From Pleurotus ostreatus/Saccharomyces cerevisiae fusant (Eukaryota; Opisthokonta): DNA of 64,000 nucleotides. The notes beneath the pieces were generated by a model that was not told where the DNA came from, ran no database searches, and worked only from the letters and a program-made list of their open reading frames with translations. A program made the translations under genes and the position numbers. The stretch is taken from positions 1 to 64,000 of the forward strand of contig JAMQCK010000104.1 in NCBI GenBank assembly GCA_024196135.1, read 5' to 3'. Each line of letters starts with the position of its first letter. The stretch's first letter is position 1. Shown here in pieces: positions 45,869 to 58,170 of this stretch.

Positions 45869-47745
45869 CTATAGTCTGGCGCGCATGGGCTGCCAGTCCA
45901 CCCTCTCGACCTACAAAGTCAACGGTCAGCTTCAAGCCACGCCGGAAGCGCGCCCAACAAGCACGCACCATAGCAGGAGACAAGTCTTTCAGGCTCGATA
46001 CACCCATCAAGCGCATCGCCGTCACGATCTCGCTTTCGAGAATGTGGATGATGCGCCTGACACCAGCAGCGCCGTAAGCCTGCAGGCACAAATCAGTATC
46101 GTGAATTACACCGCAAGAAGATGTGTGCACTGACGCTTTGCGCATACAGGAATGGCCTGCCTAGGCCAACGGCGGTCGCGCCAAGGCAGACGGCCTTGAT
46201 AACATCTGTTCCTCTGCGCACGCCGCCATCGAGGTAGACTGTGAGAATGTGATGAGCGGGTCATCTGCGATAGGGGAAGTAGCTTTTACCTTCAACTTTG
46301 CTGAAAATACCAGAATGATGCGTTCGCAACCTATATAGAACTTCGAGAGGAGGAAGCGCGTAATCCAGCTGGCGGCCTCCGTGGTTGGAGAGGAGGATGC
46401 CGTCTACGTCGGCTTCGACTGCCAGCAGCGCGTCTTCTACGCATTGAATACCCTTGATTACCACAGGCAGTTTCGTAACGCTCCTCAACCACGGTATAGT
46501 CTGCAAAGATGTGAGCGTCACGAACACCTACAGAGAGCGAGCCTCTACCTTCTCCCAAGTCATATCCTTGTCATCATTCAGCACCAACGCACCTCCCGCC
46601 CCCCATCCATGCGCAGTCCCGTCCTGCGGCTCCTCCACATACTCGATCGGACCACCCCTCTCTTCCTCCTCCAAGTCCCACGCACTCCTAATATCCCTCT
46701 CCCTCTTACTAGGCACCACCGCATCCACCGTCAGGAAAATCGCCTTATACCCCAACCTCTCCACCTCCCTCACCCTTTTCTCAGCGACGGCATCGTCCTT
46801 GTTCTTATACAGCTGGAAAAATAGTGTCTGCCCGGGCGCCGCCGCGTCCATGATCTCCGCGTACGAGAGTGAGGGCGAGGAGGAGACCATCTGAATGATG
46901 CCGCCAGAGGCGCACCCGCGGGTGATGTTGGCCTCGCCGAGGGGATGACCGAGGCGCGCGAGGCCGGCACCGGAGACGAAGATGGGGAGCGCGGAAGGGT
47001 AGCCGAGGATGGTGGTGGAGGGGTCACATTGAGAGACGGGGCGGAGGACGCGGGCGTGGAAGAAGAAGCGAGTGAAGGCTTGGGCGTTGGAGTAGTAGGC
47101 TGGGGAATGGTGTGATGACGAGAGAAGATGTCGAAGAAGGGCAGGATGACTTACAAACTTCGTCCTCAGCGGAGGAAGAGTAGTAGGTGCGGGCCTTGTG
47201 GGAGAGGACCTTGAGTGCTACTTGCTGTAGACGAACGTCAGCAATGCCAGCAAGCGCGTCCTTGCACGATGGACCTACCTCCATGTCATGCAGACTTATA
47301 ATGTGCGAAAGCGGTGGCTTCCACCTGTGCGCCTCCGCCGACCGAATCTCATCTTTGGTTTGCTTCCTCGACGCCTTCGCATCCTTGAGCGCATCGGCAG
47401 ATTGAGCATCCACGGACCCTAGATGCTTTGATGGTGGTAGGTTTTTGTCAAGTGCATCGCGAGGGTGGATGGGCTCGTAGACCTGCGTCGCGTCGCGTCC
47501 GGCGTATTTGAGAATGATGTCAGGTCCGCCAGGGTGTTCCTTTGAGAAGAGTAAGTGAGCAACGCCTTGAGATGGGTAGCAGTAGAGTAGAGTACGCACC
47601 TGCAGGAACTCTGTCACGTCGTAGACCTTGTTATTGATGATCACCCAGCACGATCTGGAGTGGCATGAGCACAGAACCGATACGTCCACTGGCCTGCCTA
47701 CTTCGCTGAGTTATGCTCAGCCACCTGATGTAACGTCAAGGGCAT
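45869..47745 (-). CDS. CYB2: L-lactate dehydrogenase (cytochrome b2 type), FMN- and haem-dependent
   Basis: Oxidises L-lactate (or a related 2-hydroxy acid) to the keto acid using FMN, passing electrons through a cytochrome b5 domain. The start is ATG 47745 ([15 protein letters not shown]), joined to [18 protein letters not shown]. The haem ligands are the His of EHPGG and the His of EPIHPRDAL. The FMN barrel shows [58 protein letters not shown] and the active-site [31 protein letters not shown] follows. A last intron leads to [13 protein letters not shown] and the stop at 45869. No mitochondrial presequence precedes the b5 domain, unlike the yeast intermembrane-space enzyme. Confidence 0.9.
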
Positions 47746-48081
47746 GGTGGTGGTGAGTAGAAGTGTGGAATATGGGGAACGAAACGCGCCCGTGGGGTAT
47801 GCGCCCCGCGCGCGTATATGCAGCGGGCGATCGGAGGAGCGGGCCGCGGGGGGACTGTGCTTCCGCTCGACTCTCCGCTCGCGGACGGTCAGCTGAGCAG
47901 GTGCGCGCCTATACTTACGTCGAGGTGGTATCTGTGTTATGAAAAGCGACGTTTGAAGTGCTTCAGGGTGAGCTTGAAGGTCATGAGCCTGAGATATCCC
48001 ATAGAATCGTATAAATTAGACATAAATGGTACACCGTACAGCAGGGAACAAACAATGGATATGGGCGCAGGTAATTGAGAA
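47746..48081. other. Intergenic: CYB2 promoter and RPL22 3' flank
   Basis: GC-rich near the CYB2 start and AT-richer near RPL22. No gene or clear motif is seen. Confidence 0.5.
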
Positions 48082-48698
48082 TTACTCGTCGGCCTTGATC
48101 TCCTCCTCGTCCTCTTCATCTGAGAGGTCATTGCTATGTGAGAGATGGGTAGTGAGCACACGAATTTGGACGATGCAGTATCAACGTACGTGATGTTGTA
48201 GAACCGAAGTTCGTAATTATCTTTTGCGGTCGCGACAATGCTTCGCGAAGGATGAGCGTCCATTCGAGTAACAAGTAGTATTGAGCTCACCGAACCCAGT
48301 CCCTCAGGCCAGCCTTCTTCAAAAACTTCTTGGTGAGGTACTTGAGGTAGCGTTTGGAGAATACTACATTCGAGGATACAGTGATCTTGTTCTGACCTGC
48401 TCGATCATCAGTGGATGAACGGCGTGGGGGAATGATCGAACGCACCATCCCTGACGATCTTCACATTCGTGCCGAGGGCACCGGCCTTCCCCTCGACCTT
48501 GATACGGTCGTGCAAGTAGTTCTCAAAGTCTGCGCCGTCGAAGACACCGTCCGCTGCAGGCTTCGAGTAGTCGATCACATAGTTGTGCTTGGCGATAGAG
48601 CCTTTTGTGGAGCTGGAGGTGGCCTTGGGCTATGGAAGAGGGAGAATGGAGGGTATTAGCCTACTGATAATAGCCAGCATAGCAGTTAACCACACCAT
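48082..48698 (-). CDS. RPL22: Large ribosomal subunit protein eL22
   Basis: 60S subunit protein. The first coding exon is only the ATG (48698-48696), followed directly by GTGTGG; the second exon starts at 48629 with CCC AAG GCC, giving [20 protein letters not shown]. Then come [26 protein letters not shown]-type residues in [28 protein letters not shown] and [32 protein letters not shown] and the acidic tail [16 protein letters not shown] complete it. All blocks are diagnostic of eL22. It is head-to-head with CBF5, 170 bases apart. Confidence 0.95.
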
Positions 48699-48868
48699 TT
48701 TGGAGGGGACAAGGGGGGACGGGGTGGGGGAATGAGAAGACGGACGGATGAAAACAAGCGCCCGATCAGTAGAGGGCTCGGCAGCCGCCGACAGTGCTCG
48801 GACCGGAGTTGCCGAGGGGGACAGAAATTTTGAACTTTTGTTTTCCGACGTCCATCGCCGCCACCGCC
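48699..48868. promoter_or_regulatory. Short bidirectional promoter between RPL22 and CBF5
   Basis: Only 170 bases separate the two ATGs, so the 5' UTRs and promoters of a ribosomal protein gene and a ribosome-biogenesis gene are shared or overlapping. I see no classical TATA box. Confidence 0.65.
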
Positions 48869-50558
<1,690 letters not shown>

Positions 50559-51147
50559 TTTAGCCAGCGATCTATGTAGCCGTCGATGTAGCTTTATCTT
50601 ATTGTATGTTGTTGGGACTCTTGTTATACTACCTCTTGGACTGCTTTGCGTTGCCCCGAGGACCTCATCTGACCGCTTCGCCAGAAACTGGAGTACTGGC
50701 ACAGCCGTTCGTCCGCGGAGATAATACTATGGCCAAGGCGAAAGCGGCAGACCCTTTGAATTTCAAGGAGCTCTACCCGAAGGTTAAGACTTACGTACTC
50801 TTTTCAAGGAGCTTGCAGACCATTACTATTTCTATCGGTCCGCTTACGTTCCATCCGGGAGTACAAGGTTGTCTCAAGCATTGACACTGCCATTTTGTTT
50901 TGTGACTTGAGGGCCACCGGTCCAAACGCTCGAGCACAATTTTTGAGGCGGCGTAAACGCCACCTAGCGCAAGGAGAGTTCAATTCATGAAGGATACAAG
51001 AGTGATATCGAAGGTAACAGGGTATACGAGCAACGAGAGTCCATCAAGTCCTTTGTGCCAGCACAACCTAGAGTCCGAGCAGCATGCCATCGTAATGCAG
51101 TCCAAGTTCACTTGACAGTCCACTAACAGACACCACACTGCCACCCC
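50559..51147. other. Intergenic between convergent CBF5 and the cupredoxin gene
   Basis: Two 3' flanks meet here. A 92-codon plus-strand open frame (50606-50884) has no recognisable domain, and I leave it out as a gene. Confidence 0.5.
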
Positions 51148-52623
51148 TTACATCATCAACGCGAACAAGCCCATGACCACCGCGAGCACGGTCGCCGCGC
51201 CGCCCATGGGCATGCTCATGGCGCCGTTGTCGTCGCCGGTCGTGGTGGTGTCCGAGTTGCTTGCGGCGCTGGAGGTGTTGGTCTGCTTCGCGAGCGCCTG
51301 GAAGGCGGCGAAGTCGCGCGCGGAGCTCTCGTCCGAGTTGATAGCCCTGCGAGGCGAGAGTCAGTACAGTGGTATGTGAGAGCGGTGACATATGCCACTC
51401 ACATGACCATACCCGCCGCGCAGTGGTCCGCGGGGGTCTTCTGGGAGCAGTAGACCCAGATGGGCGCAGTGTCGTTGACGGTGACGTTGAAGGTCGGCCA
51501 CTCGGTGGTGTCGTTCGCGACGGGGTGGCTGAACAGATGGCGTGAGCAACGGAGATATCGCGAAGAAGGGCAACGCCGGAAGGTGAGGGAGAAAACGAGA
51601 AGATACTCACAAGCCAGAAGAGAAGCCCGTAACATCATCCTTAGCGAGCTTGCTGCAAGGGTTGTCGAACGAGCTCTGGACGACTGAGTGGTTCTTCGAT
51701 TGGCTGAAAGGGAGAGAAAAAATCAGCACCGCGAATATACCCATGCCACAAAAAGCATACTCACAACTCGAACACAATCGTGTCCCTCGGCGCCGCCTGA
51801 ACGAAGGGCGGGTCGAACGCGAGCGTACCGTTCGCTCCGACGATAACCTTGTGCACCGCACCCTCCAAGCTCACCGGCGTCGCCTTCGGGGACCCATAGT
51901 ACGAGCTGTACGTCGTCGTCCACGTCGACTGCTCCACGGTCACCGTCTCCGTCACGACGGACGGCGCAACAGCGGGCGGCAGTGTGATTGAGGCGTTGAA
52001 GGCGGCGGTGTATGTGGCGGTTGCGGCGGCAGCGGAGGTCGCGGACGCGCCGGCCTCAAGGGAGGCGCCGAAGGCGAGCGCGGCGTTCTTGAAGTTGGTG
52101 AACGAGTTCGGGCCATCAGCGGGGCAGTTAACAGCGAAGACCATACCTGGGGAAGTGGTTAGCCGATGCCAAGAGAAAGAGAGGTAAGGACAGCAAGCTT
52201 ACCCTTTCCGCAGTGGTTAGCCGGTGCCTTCTGCTTGCAGTACACCCAGATCGGGTTCGTGTCGTTGACGGTGATCGTGTAGGTGGGACGCTCGGAGACG
52301 TCCTGGTCTTCGGTCACGGGCTCGAAGCCCGAGTCGAAGCCGCCCTCCTTCAGCCCACAGGGGTTGGCGAAGGAGGACTGGGTGACAGTGTGGTTCTTGG
52401 GGTTGAAGTGGAAGGTGACTTGGTCGCCGACGGCGGCGTACTGAGAAGACGGAGGTCAGTAAGTCGGCGACGATGAAGGCATAGATAAGAAGGTACGCAC
52501 GATAGCTTCGGGCTCAAAGGTCAGGCTGCCGTTCGCGCCTCCGACCTGCACATCGAACATCGCGGCGGACGCGAGCGCAGGTAGGATCGCCGAAGCGGCA
52601 AAGAACTTTGTAAAGGAGAACAT
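51148..52623 (-). CDS. Secreted, GPI-anchored protein with two cupredoxin domains
   Basis: Cell-surface blue-copper-like protein. ATG 52623 starts a signal peptide (MFSFTKFFAASAILPALASA). Domain 1 has VGDQVTFHFNPKNHTVTQSS and IWVYCKQKAPANHCGKGMVF. Domain 2 has the parallel QSKNHSVVQSSFDNPCSKL and IWVYCSQKTPADHCAAGM. Both therefore keep the His, Cys, His, Met set expected for a type 1 copper site. The linker is Ala/Ser/Thr-rich with possible N-glycosylation sites. The C-terminus has a Ser/Thr-rich stretch and a hydrophobic tail (GGAATVLAVVMGLFALMM), typical of GPI attachment. At least five exons are present. Redox partner and role are unknown; related fungal proteins are annotated as extracellular serine-rich. 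Confidence 0.87.
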
Positions 52624-53498
52624 CGTTGTCGTATGCGTTTGACTTCGCTTAGTAGAAAGTAAAGGCTATAAAGGGGATGTCGTCAAGACGCGGAGAACGA
52701 GTGCACAGCGCGCCGGGCGAGAAAGGTGAAGGGTAAGAAAAAACACGGAAGTCCTCCGCTGAAGGGAGGAGAAGGTAAGGGGAAGAAGGTGGGAGGAATG
52801 CAATCCGAGCCATTTTCGCGGGCCTTATAAGGCCAGGGGCCGGGGACGCATGACAACGAGAACAATTGGGTGCCTGCATGTCGATGCGGGGGCATCCCAT
52901 TGTGTTGGGCCGGCACGACAGGAGCTGTACCCGGCACTGCAGAAGTGGGCCCGGCACTGAATGGGTCGCCTGACAATTGGGCGGCGCCGGGACACGCGGT
53001 ATGCGGCCCATGATACTGGGAAATGGGCGCCCTTCTTGTGAGCGCGACGTGGTGGCAACGCAAGACGTGAATTGAATTCGGGGCTATTTAGTGTGAGTCT
53101 TTGATTGGTTATCGATGCAGCCTTGGAAACGTAGAATTTCTGAGTGATGTCTTGTCTTCGGAGCGGATCCTTTGCCGCGGAGCCAGAGGAAGACAAGAAG
53201 AGCAACTGATTGCAGACGGGAGATGGAGGCGGGAAGCAGCCAATCAGAAGTTGAACCGTGGGAGAATAACGTACACGTGCGCACAGCGCGTGTTCTGCGC
53301 ACGCGTCTCGATCCGAAGCCCTTTGCACTGCGACTTCAACCATCGTACACGTCTGACTGCTCTCTGCGCGCGTCGCTTGCTTTGTGGACGCGATCTGCGG
53401 AAAGAGAAAGAAGTATCTCGTTTATTGTATTGCGAATACGCGTCGGCACTGCCCCTTTCCCTCTCCATACGTCGTTCACGCCCAGTGTGAAAACCACC
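52624..53498. promoter_or_regulatory. Large divergent promoter between the cupredoxin and POM34-like genes
   Basis: 875 bases without a gene. On the cupredoxin side lies the perfect 14-base palindrome GGCCTTATAAGGCC (52821-52834), containing a TATA core. Three CCGGCAC heptamers follow at 52910, 52931 and 52951. Two ACAATTGGG copies occur near 52862 and 52973. On the POM34 side, around 53274-53317, lie CACGTG, two TGCGCA hexamers and an ACGCGT. Confidence 0.5.
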
Positions 53499-54438
53499 AT
53501 GTCCCAGCAAGTATCAGCATCACCAGTCAAGCGGGTGACTGCGTCCATCACGCCTCACCGCTCGGAGGCGATTGTGCGCGTGCGCGCCAACGCCATGGCC
53601 TTCTCAGCGCTCCTGATCTTGACGTGGTTGCTCCCTGTGCGTACACCATCCTCAAGGGCGCTCTGGGTAGTGTACCGACGCGCTTCTTAGGTCCCCTCGC
53701 TTACTGTGGCAACAAGTCGACTGGCACAACATTGGTATGAAGGAGGGGGACTAATGCAACTTGGAGAACCGCAGTTGTTGCTCTGTACTCTTGGTGAGTG
53801 TCATGACTATTCGCGTTGACCTTGTATTGACCTTCACCTCCTTCCTCCGCAACTTTTGCATCGTCACAGAAACCCTCGCTGCTACCATATTTGCGGTGAA
53901 TTTGCTACAAGGGTTTTACGCGATCAAGTTCCCCCGGCAAGCCCCTCCTCCTCCGCCAGAATCAGCAAGGAAGCAAATGCCTTTCAAATCCCCTCCACCC
54001 AGCGTCAAGCGTCCATTTAAGGATCTCACGCCAAAGGTACGGCTCCATGCACATCTCCGTCATAACCTTCTGACCTTCTCCACCCAGTCCACCCCGCAAA
54101 AGCAACGCCCATTCTCTGCTAGCACAAATGGCACACCATTAGGGGCAAGCTCGTCCCTTGCGTCTCTGTCGGTGACATCGCCGAGCAAGTATCCTCCATC
54201 GCCGGTGTCAACGCCATCGCGAGTGCTTCAGTACTCTGTCCCGGAATCGCTTTCTTCGACATCGTCGACGTTGCCTCCGACACCAAGCCCGATAATGAGC
54301 GAGTACAGGAATAAGCAGCGTTCTGTGTATGGACGTGAGTTAATCGTCCGAACGTCCTTTGAATTATCGCCTAATCATCTCGCAGGCCCCATCGACGCGT
54401 CGTTCTTGCTCTCGCAGGTCGCGCCAGACGATGATTAG
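53499..54438 (+). CDS. Nuclear pore membrane protein, POM34-like
   Basis: Probable transmembrane ring component of the nuclear pore (NPCC/Pom34-type). Exons 53499-53640, 53691-53734, 53775-53793, 53870-54036, 54088-54334 and 54386-54438 give 223 residues. The third exon is just 19 bases. The start MSQQVSASPVKRVTASITPH leads into TM1 (AMAFSALLILTWLLPV). TM2 is built across the micro-exon (LLLLCTLETLAATIFAVNLL). A Pro-rich cytosolic tail follows (PPPPPESARKQMPFKSPPPS) with Ser-rich segments, ending SFLLSQVAPDDD. The family call rests on topology and the N-terminal block remembered from basidiomycete homologues. Direct linkage to NUP96 supports it. Confidence 0.62.
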
Positions 54439-54728
54439 CCTGCCTGGATGCAGGTTCAGTTACGCCTCGTTATGATTATTGTTACGTCGCATATGCTGTT
54501 GCTATCTCGGTCTGTCTCGGGCGTATATGTAGAAAGTAATGCATTGAATGACCTCTTATGGAAAAGTCTGACTGCTTTCCCGAATGTGTCCCTTGGGAGT
54601 GAACACTAATGGTGGCCCCAACCGTGACACTCGAACAAAAGGGATTACGACTGTCACAATCACGTCCGAATTTGGCAATCGTGTTTGTTGTGCTTTCTTT
54701 CTCTTTTGGACGCGTTCACGCGAAAACG

Positions 54729-57616
54729 ATGGCGCGTTTCCGGGCGTACACTACCGACAGCAGCGACGACGAGGACGAGGAGAAGCCCACGACCCCCGCG
54801 CCTCAGCCCCGCCCCGCCACGAAACCTAATGCCCGCCCTACGGTTGACACGAACATGGAGAGCGACAGCGAGGAAGACGAGAGCGAGGAAGCCGAGAGGA
54901 GCGGTGCAGTGGAGACTGAAGAGGACGAAGACGAGGACGAGGACGAGGGGGCAAAGTCCGATGGCTCGGAAGAAAGCACCTCATCTATGCGCGAAGCCGA
55001 ACTCCTGCTCACCAAAAAGCCAACAAGGAACGCGCTCGTACCTGGCGAGGATGGCGAGTTTGCATTCGCGCACGAAGTGAATGGCAATGGGCATATGCCC
55101 CCCGGGGTTGACGCGCGTAAGGTGGAGGTCATGCGCGCGTCATTCTTCGAAACGGAGCGCGAGCGCGCGGCGATGCGTGCGGCGGAGGAGCAGACTGGAC
55201 GCGGGGTCCCGCGCCTATCTCCCCAGTCGCTGAATCGCAAGCATAGCCGAGATTCGGAGGGGGATGGGCTGAGAGGGGATCCGAGAGAGGTGCGTGGACC
55301 AACTATTGTCGGCTGTTCGATCGCTCACCGGATTGTAGCGTGCGTCGTTCGGTCACGACGTCGATTTGGTGCCGCAAAGACCGTCGCGCAAATATGCGCG
55401 CGTGGCGAGTGCGGCTTCCGCTGTCGCTGGCTGTGAGGGATACTACGCAGATGCGGGTCTTGCTATGGGCAGATCGTTCCGCGTGAGCTGGGGACCGGGG
55501 GGCCGGCTAGTGCATCTTGGTTCACTATGCGCACCATCCTCACGACCGTAAGCGCCGCGCTACTACCGTCCACGTGTCACATCTAACATATAGCAGATCA
55601 CAATCCGCGAACTCCTCTGTCGTCACGATCACTAAAGTCCCCATGTCCTCTTCCACCCAACACAACGCACTCTTCTCCGAAACCCTCCTCAGCCACCAGC
55701 TCACCCACACGACCATCGCACCCGACGAAGACGAAGTCCCCTTCGCAAACCCAAAGAAGAGCGAACTCAAGTTCTCCACATTCGCGTCTCTCTTCGGCGC
55801 GACGGACCGCTCTTATGAGGCGAACCTCTTTCGCCTGGGGCAGGCTCTCTTCGATAGCTTGGAAGAGCGGCTAGGCGCGAACGTACCCGCCGAGATGCGC
55901 TTCCGCATCGCCAACTTACACAGAAAGGCTGCTTTGTCCGAATGGCTGCAAGAAGCCGTTGCGCCCACCGTCGCTGCCGGCATCACCGAGGGCTCGCCCA
56001 CCGACCCCAAAACGGCCATCACAAACGCCTTCACGCTCCTCACTGGCAACCAGGTCGAGCAGGCCTGTGACGAGGCGGTAAATGCGGGCTTTTTCAACCT
56101 TGCCACTCTGATTGCGCAAGCCGGCGGCGACGACACGTTCCGCGCGGACTTGCAGCACCAGCTGCAGATCTGGCGCGAGCAAAATATCCCCATCGACGCG
56201 GCGGTCAAGCGAATATACACTCTGCTCGCCGGTAGCGAGACCCTTGGCGACGGCCTCGATGTGACAGACGGTTTAGACTGGAAGCGTGTGCTCGGTCTGC
56301 ATCTCTGGTATTTCCATCCGCCTGGCGACTCGGTCACAGATGTCTTCCGCGAGTTCAGCACCCTCAACCTGCAGCGCCCGCCACACTATCTCGAAGACGT
56401 CGACCACGCTGCTTGGACTGGTGTCTGGAGTGTGCGCCGGGACGTGCCAGCACCACCAGATGGCATGTATCAGCTCATCCAACTCTACGCGGATCAGTCG
56501 GTCTCGCTATCGCAAGCGCTCGAACCGCTCAGCTTCTCACCCTCTCCTCTCGACGTCGGCTTGCTATGGCATCTGTACATCATTATCTCGAGATGTTTGC
56601 GGCAACGGGACCTGGAAGATCGCGAGGAGGTCGAGCTTTCAAGCGATCACTCTGTGGACGAGGATAACGAGGTTGAGGGGCACAGCCCTTCGGCGGACCT
56701 GCTCGCCAGCAGCTATGCACATCAACTTGAGTCTGAGGGGATGCTGCAGGAGGCGGCGTTCGTGCTGCTGCACTTGGAAGGGTCGCGTGGGTGGGTAATC
56801 TGTTGTAAATGCTGATATAGCTGCTGACAGCTGTGCAGACGTGAACGCGCCTTGAGAGATCTCTTGATGCGGTCAGCGCCAGCTCTAGACGAGTGGGCGC
56901 AGCGGGGACTTCTTGGCAGCTTGCACTTGCCTCAAGCGTGGGTCCATGAAGCATTGGTCCGTCCTTCACTGTCCTCGTCTTAGCTTTTAGCTGACAAATG
57001 CTTTGCAGGCAACGTATGCGTTCTACAACGACGACATGTTCACCGCATACGAGCTGTACCTCTCCGCCAACTGCCGCGATCCTGCGCACGACATCGCCGT
57101 TCGACATCTTGCGCCCGACGCCATCTTGCGGAAAGACTATCTACTGCTCAACGAGTTGCTCGAACCCTTCGTTGGCAAGCCAGTCGAAGACTGGGCAATA
57201 CGTGGCAAGGTTTGTATGCATCTCCCGATTTCGCAGCCTCTGTTTCTCAACTTTTGCAGATCCTCATGGACTACGCCCACATCATGCAACGCCTCCCCCA
57301 ACTCGCCGCCCGCCAATCCCGCGAGGCCGTCCCTGACGCCGCCGAAGCCCTCGAGCTCGAGGACCTCTGCCGAAGCGTGCCCAAGATCCTCGGGCTCCTC
57401 CCCGACGTCTTCCGCGCGCGCGAGCCGCGGCACCGCGCCGCTCTCGCAGAGATCACGGCGGGCCTGCTCGGCGCCGTCGATAGGGTACGCCCGGCGGCTC
57501 TCGCGCAAGTGCAGCCAAAGTTTATCGCGGAGGGCGCGCGGCTGGGACATGTGCGGTCGATGGCGCACGATCGATTTAGGAGGAGTTTGAAGGCGGTGGA
57601 GGGGGCGAGTGCGTGA
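54729..57616 (+). CDS. NUP96: Nucleoporin Nup96 (Nup145C), stand-alone
   Basis: Scaffold nucleoporin of the Y (Nup107-160) complex. Exons 54729-55289, 55339-55547, 55597-56790, 56839-56956, 57009-57209 and 57260-57616 give 879 residues with consistent phases. An acidic Ser/Glu/Asp-rich N-terminus opens with MARFRAYTTDSSDDEDEEK. The signature segment CEGYYADAGLAMGRSFRVSW then GPGGRLVHLGSLCAP is typical of Nup96. The alpha-helical domain includes YEANLFRLGQALFDSLEERL, QVEQACDEAVNAGFFNLATL and AYELYLSANCRDPAHDIAVR. In many eukaryotes Nup96 is released from a Nup98-Nup96 precursor; here no Nup98 FG region precedes it, so it is a separate gene. Confidence 0.9.
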
Positions 57617-58170
57617 TGGTAGATGTTTGTGTGTAGTATAAAATGTGTTTACTTATGCGCGCTGTGAGCATCTGCTATGAACATGTGAGACTGCTTTGGC
57701 ATCTTGATAAGGGCGATGGTTCAGTCCGAACGTCTGCCATGATAGAATAGTCCTCAGTCCGGATCCCATGCATAGATATTCGGCGCGATTTGCCATTGAC
57801 CGTGGTGGCGAACGGTACTCGTATACGCATGGACATGGGCTTGTACTCAGGAGCTCACTTTGCAAGACGGGTTGGTAAGTGAGGGCTCCCGTCCACTTCA
57901 GGTCCAAGTTGTAGTGAGTTGTAGTGTCCTCGATGACGACCGGGTAACATGATTTTTTGCCACAACGCGTCCAAGTCCAGCGAAGAAAGTGAAGTCCAAT
58001 GAGTCCTTTCTTTGGGTATAGTACAACAACGGGTATATCTACAAAATACATGTGCGCCACATCCTCTGGCGCCTCTGTGTCCGGTCTAAAGTGTCTATGC
58101 TAAAGTCCACCGTGCGTCCATCCGCACGTCTATAGTGCCTCGCAGCGATGAAGAAAATTCCACCGCTTGT
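57617..58170. other. Intergenic: NUP96 and FunK1 copy B 3' flanks
   Basis: From about 57850 this is the inverted copy of the FunK1 3' flank. No gene is seen. Confidence 0.55.

Noticed and set aside
50606..50884. 92-codon plus-strand open frame after CBF5
   Set aside because: No family resemblance, and it lies between two convergent 3' ends.
53274..53317. CACGTG, TGCGCA and ACGCGT cluster upstream of POM34 as a specific regulatory module
   Set aside because: These short CG-rich words are frequent in this genome, and I could not separate the cluster from background composition by eye.
53499..53740. Possible frameshift in the POM34-like gene between the first TM and the following frame
   Set aside because: A 50-base intron (GTACAC at 53641 to TTCTTAG at 53690) and a 19-base micro-exon give one continuous frame with consistent phases, so no frameshift is needed.
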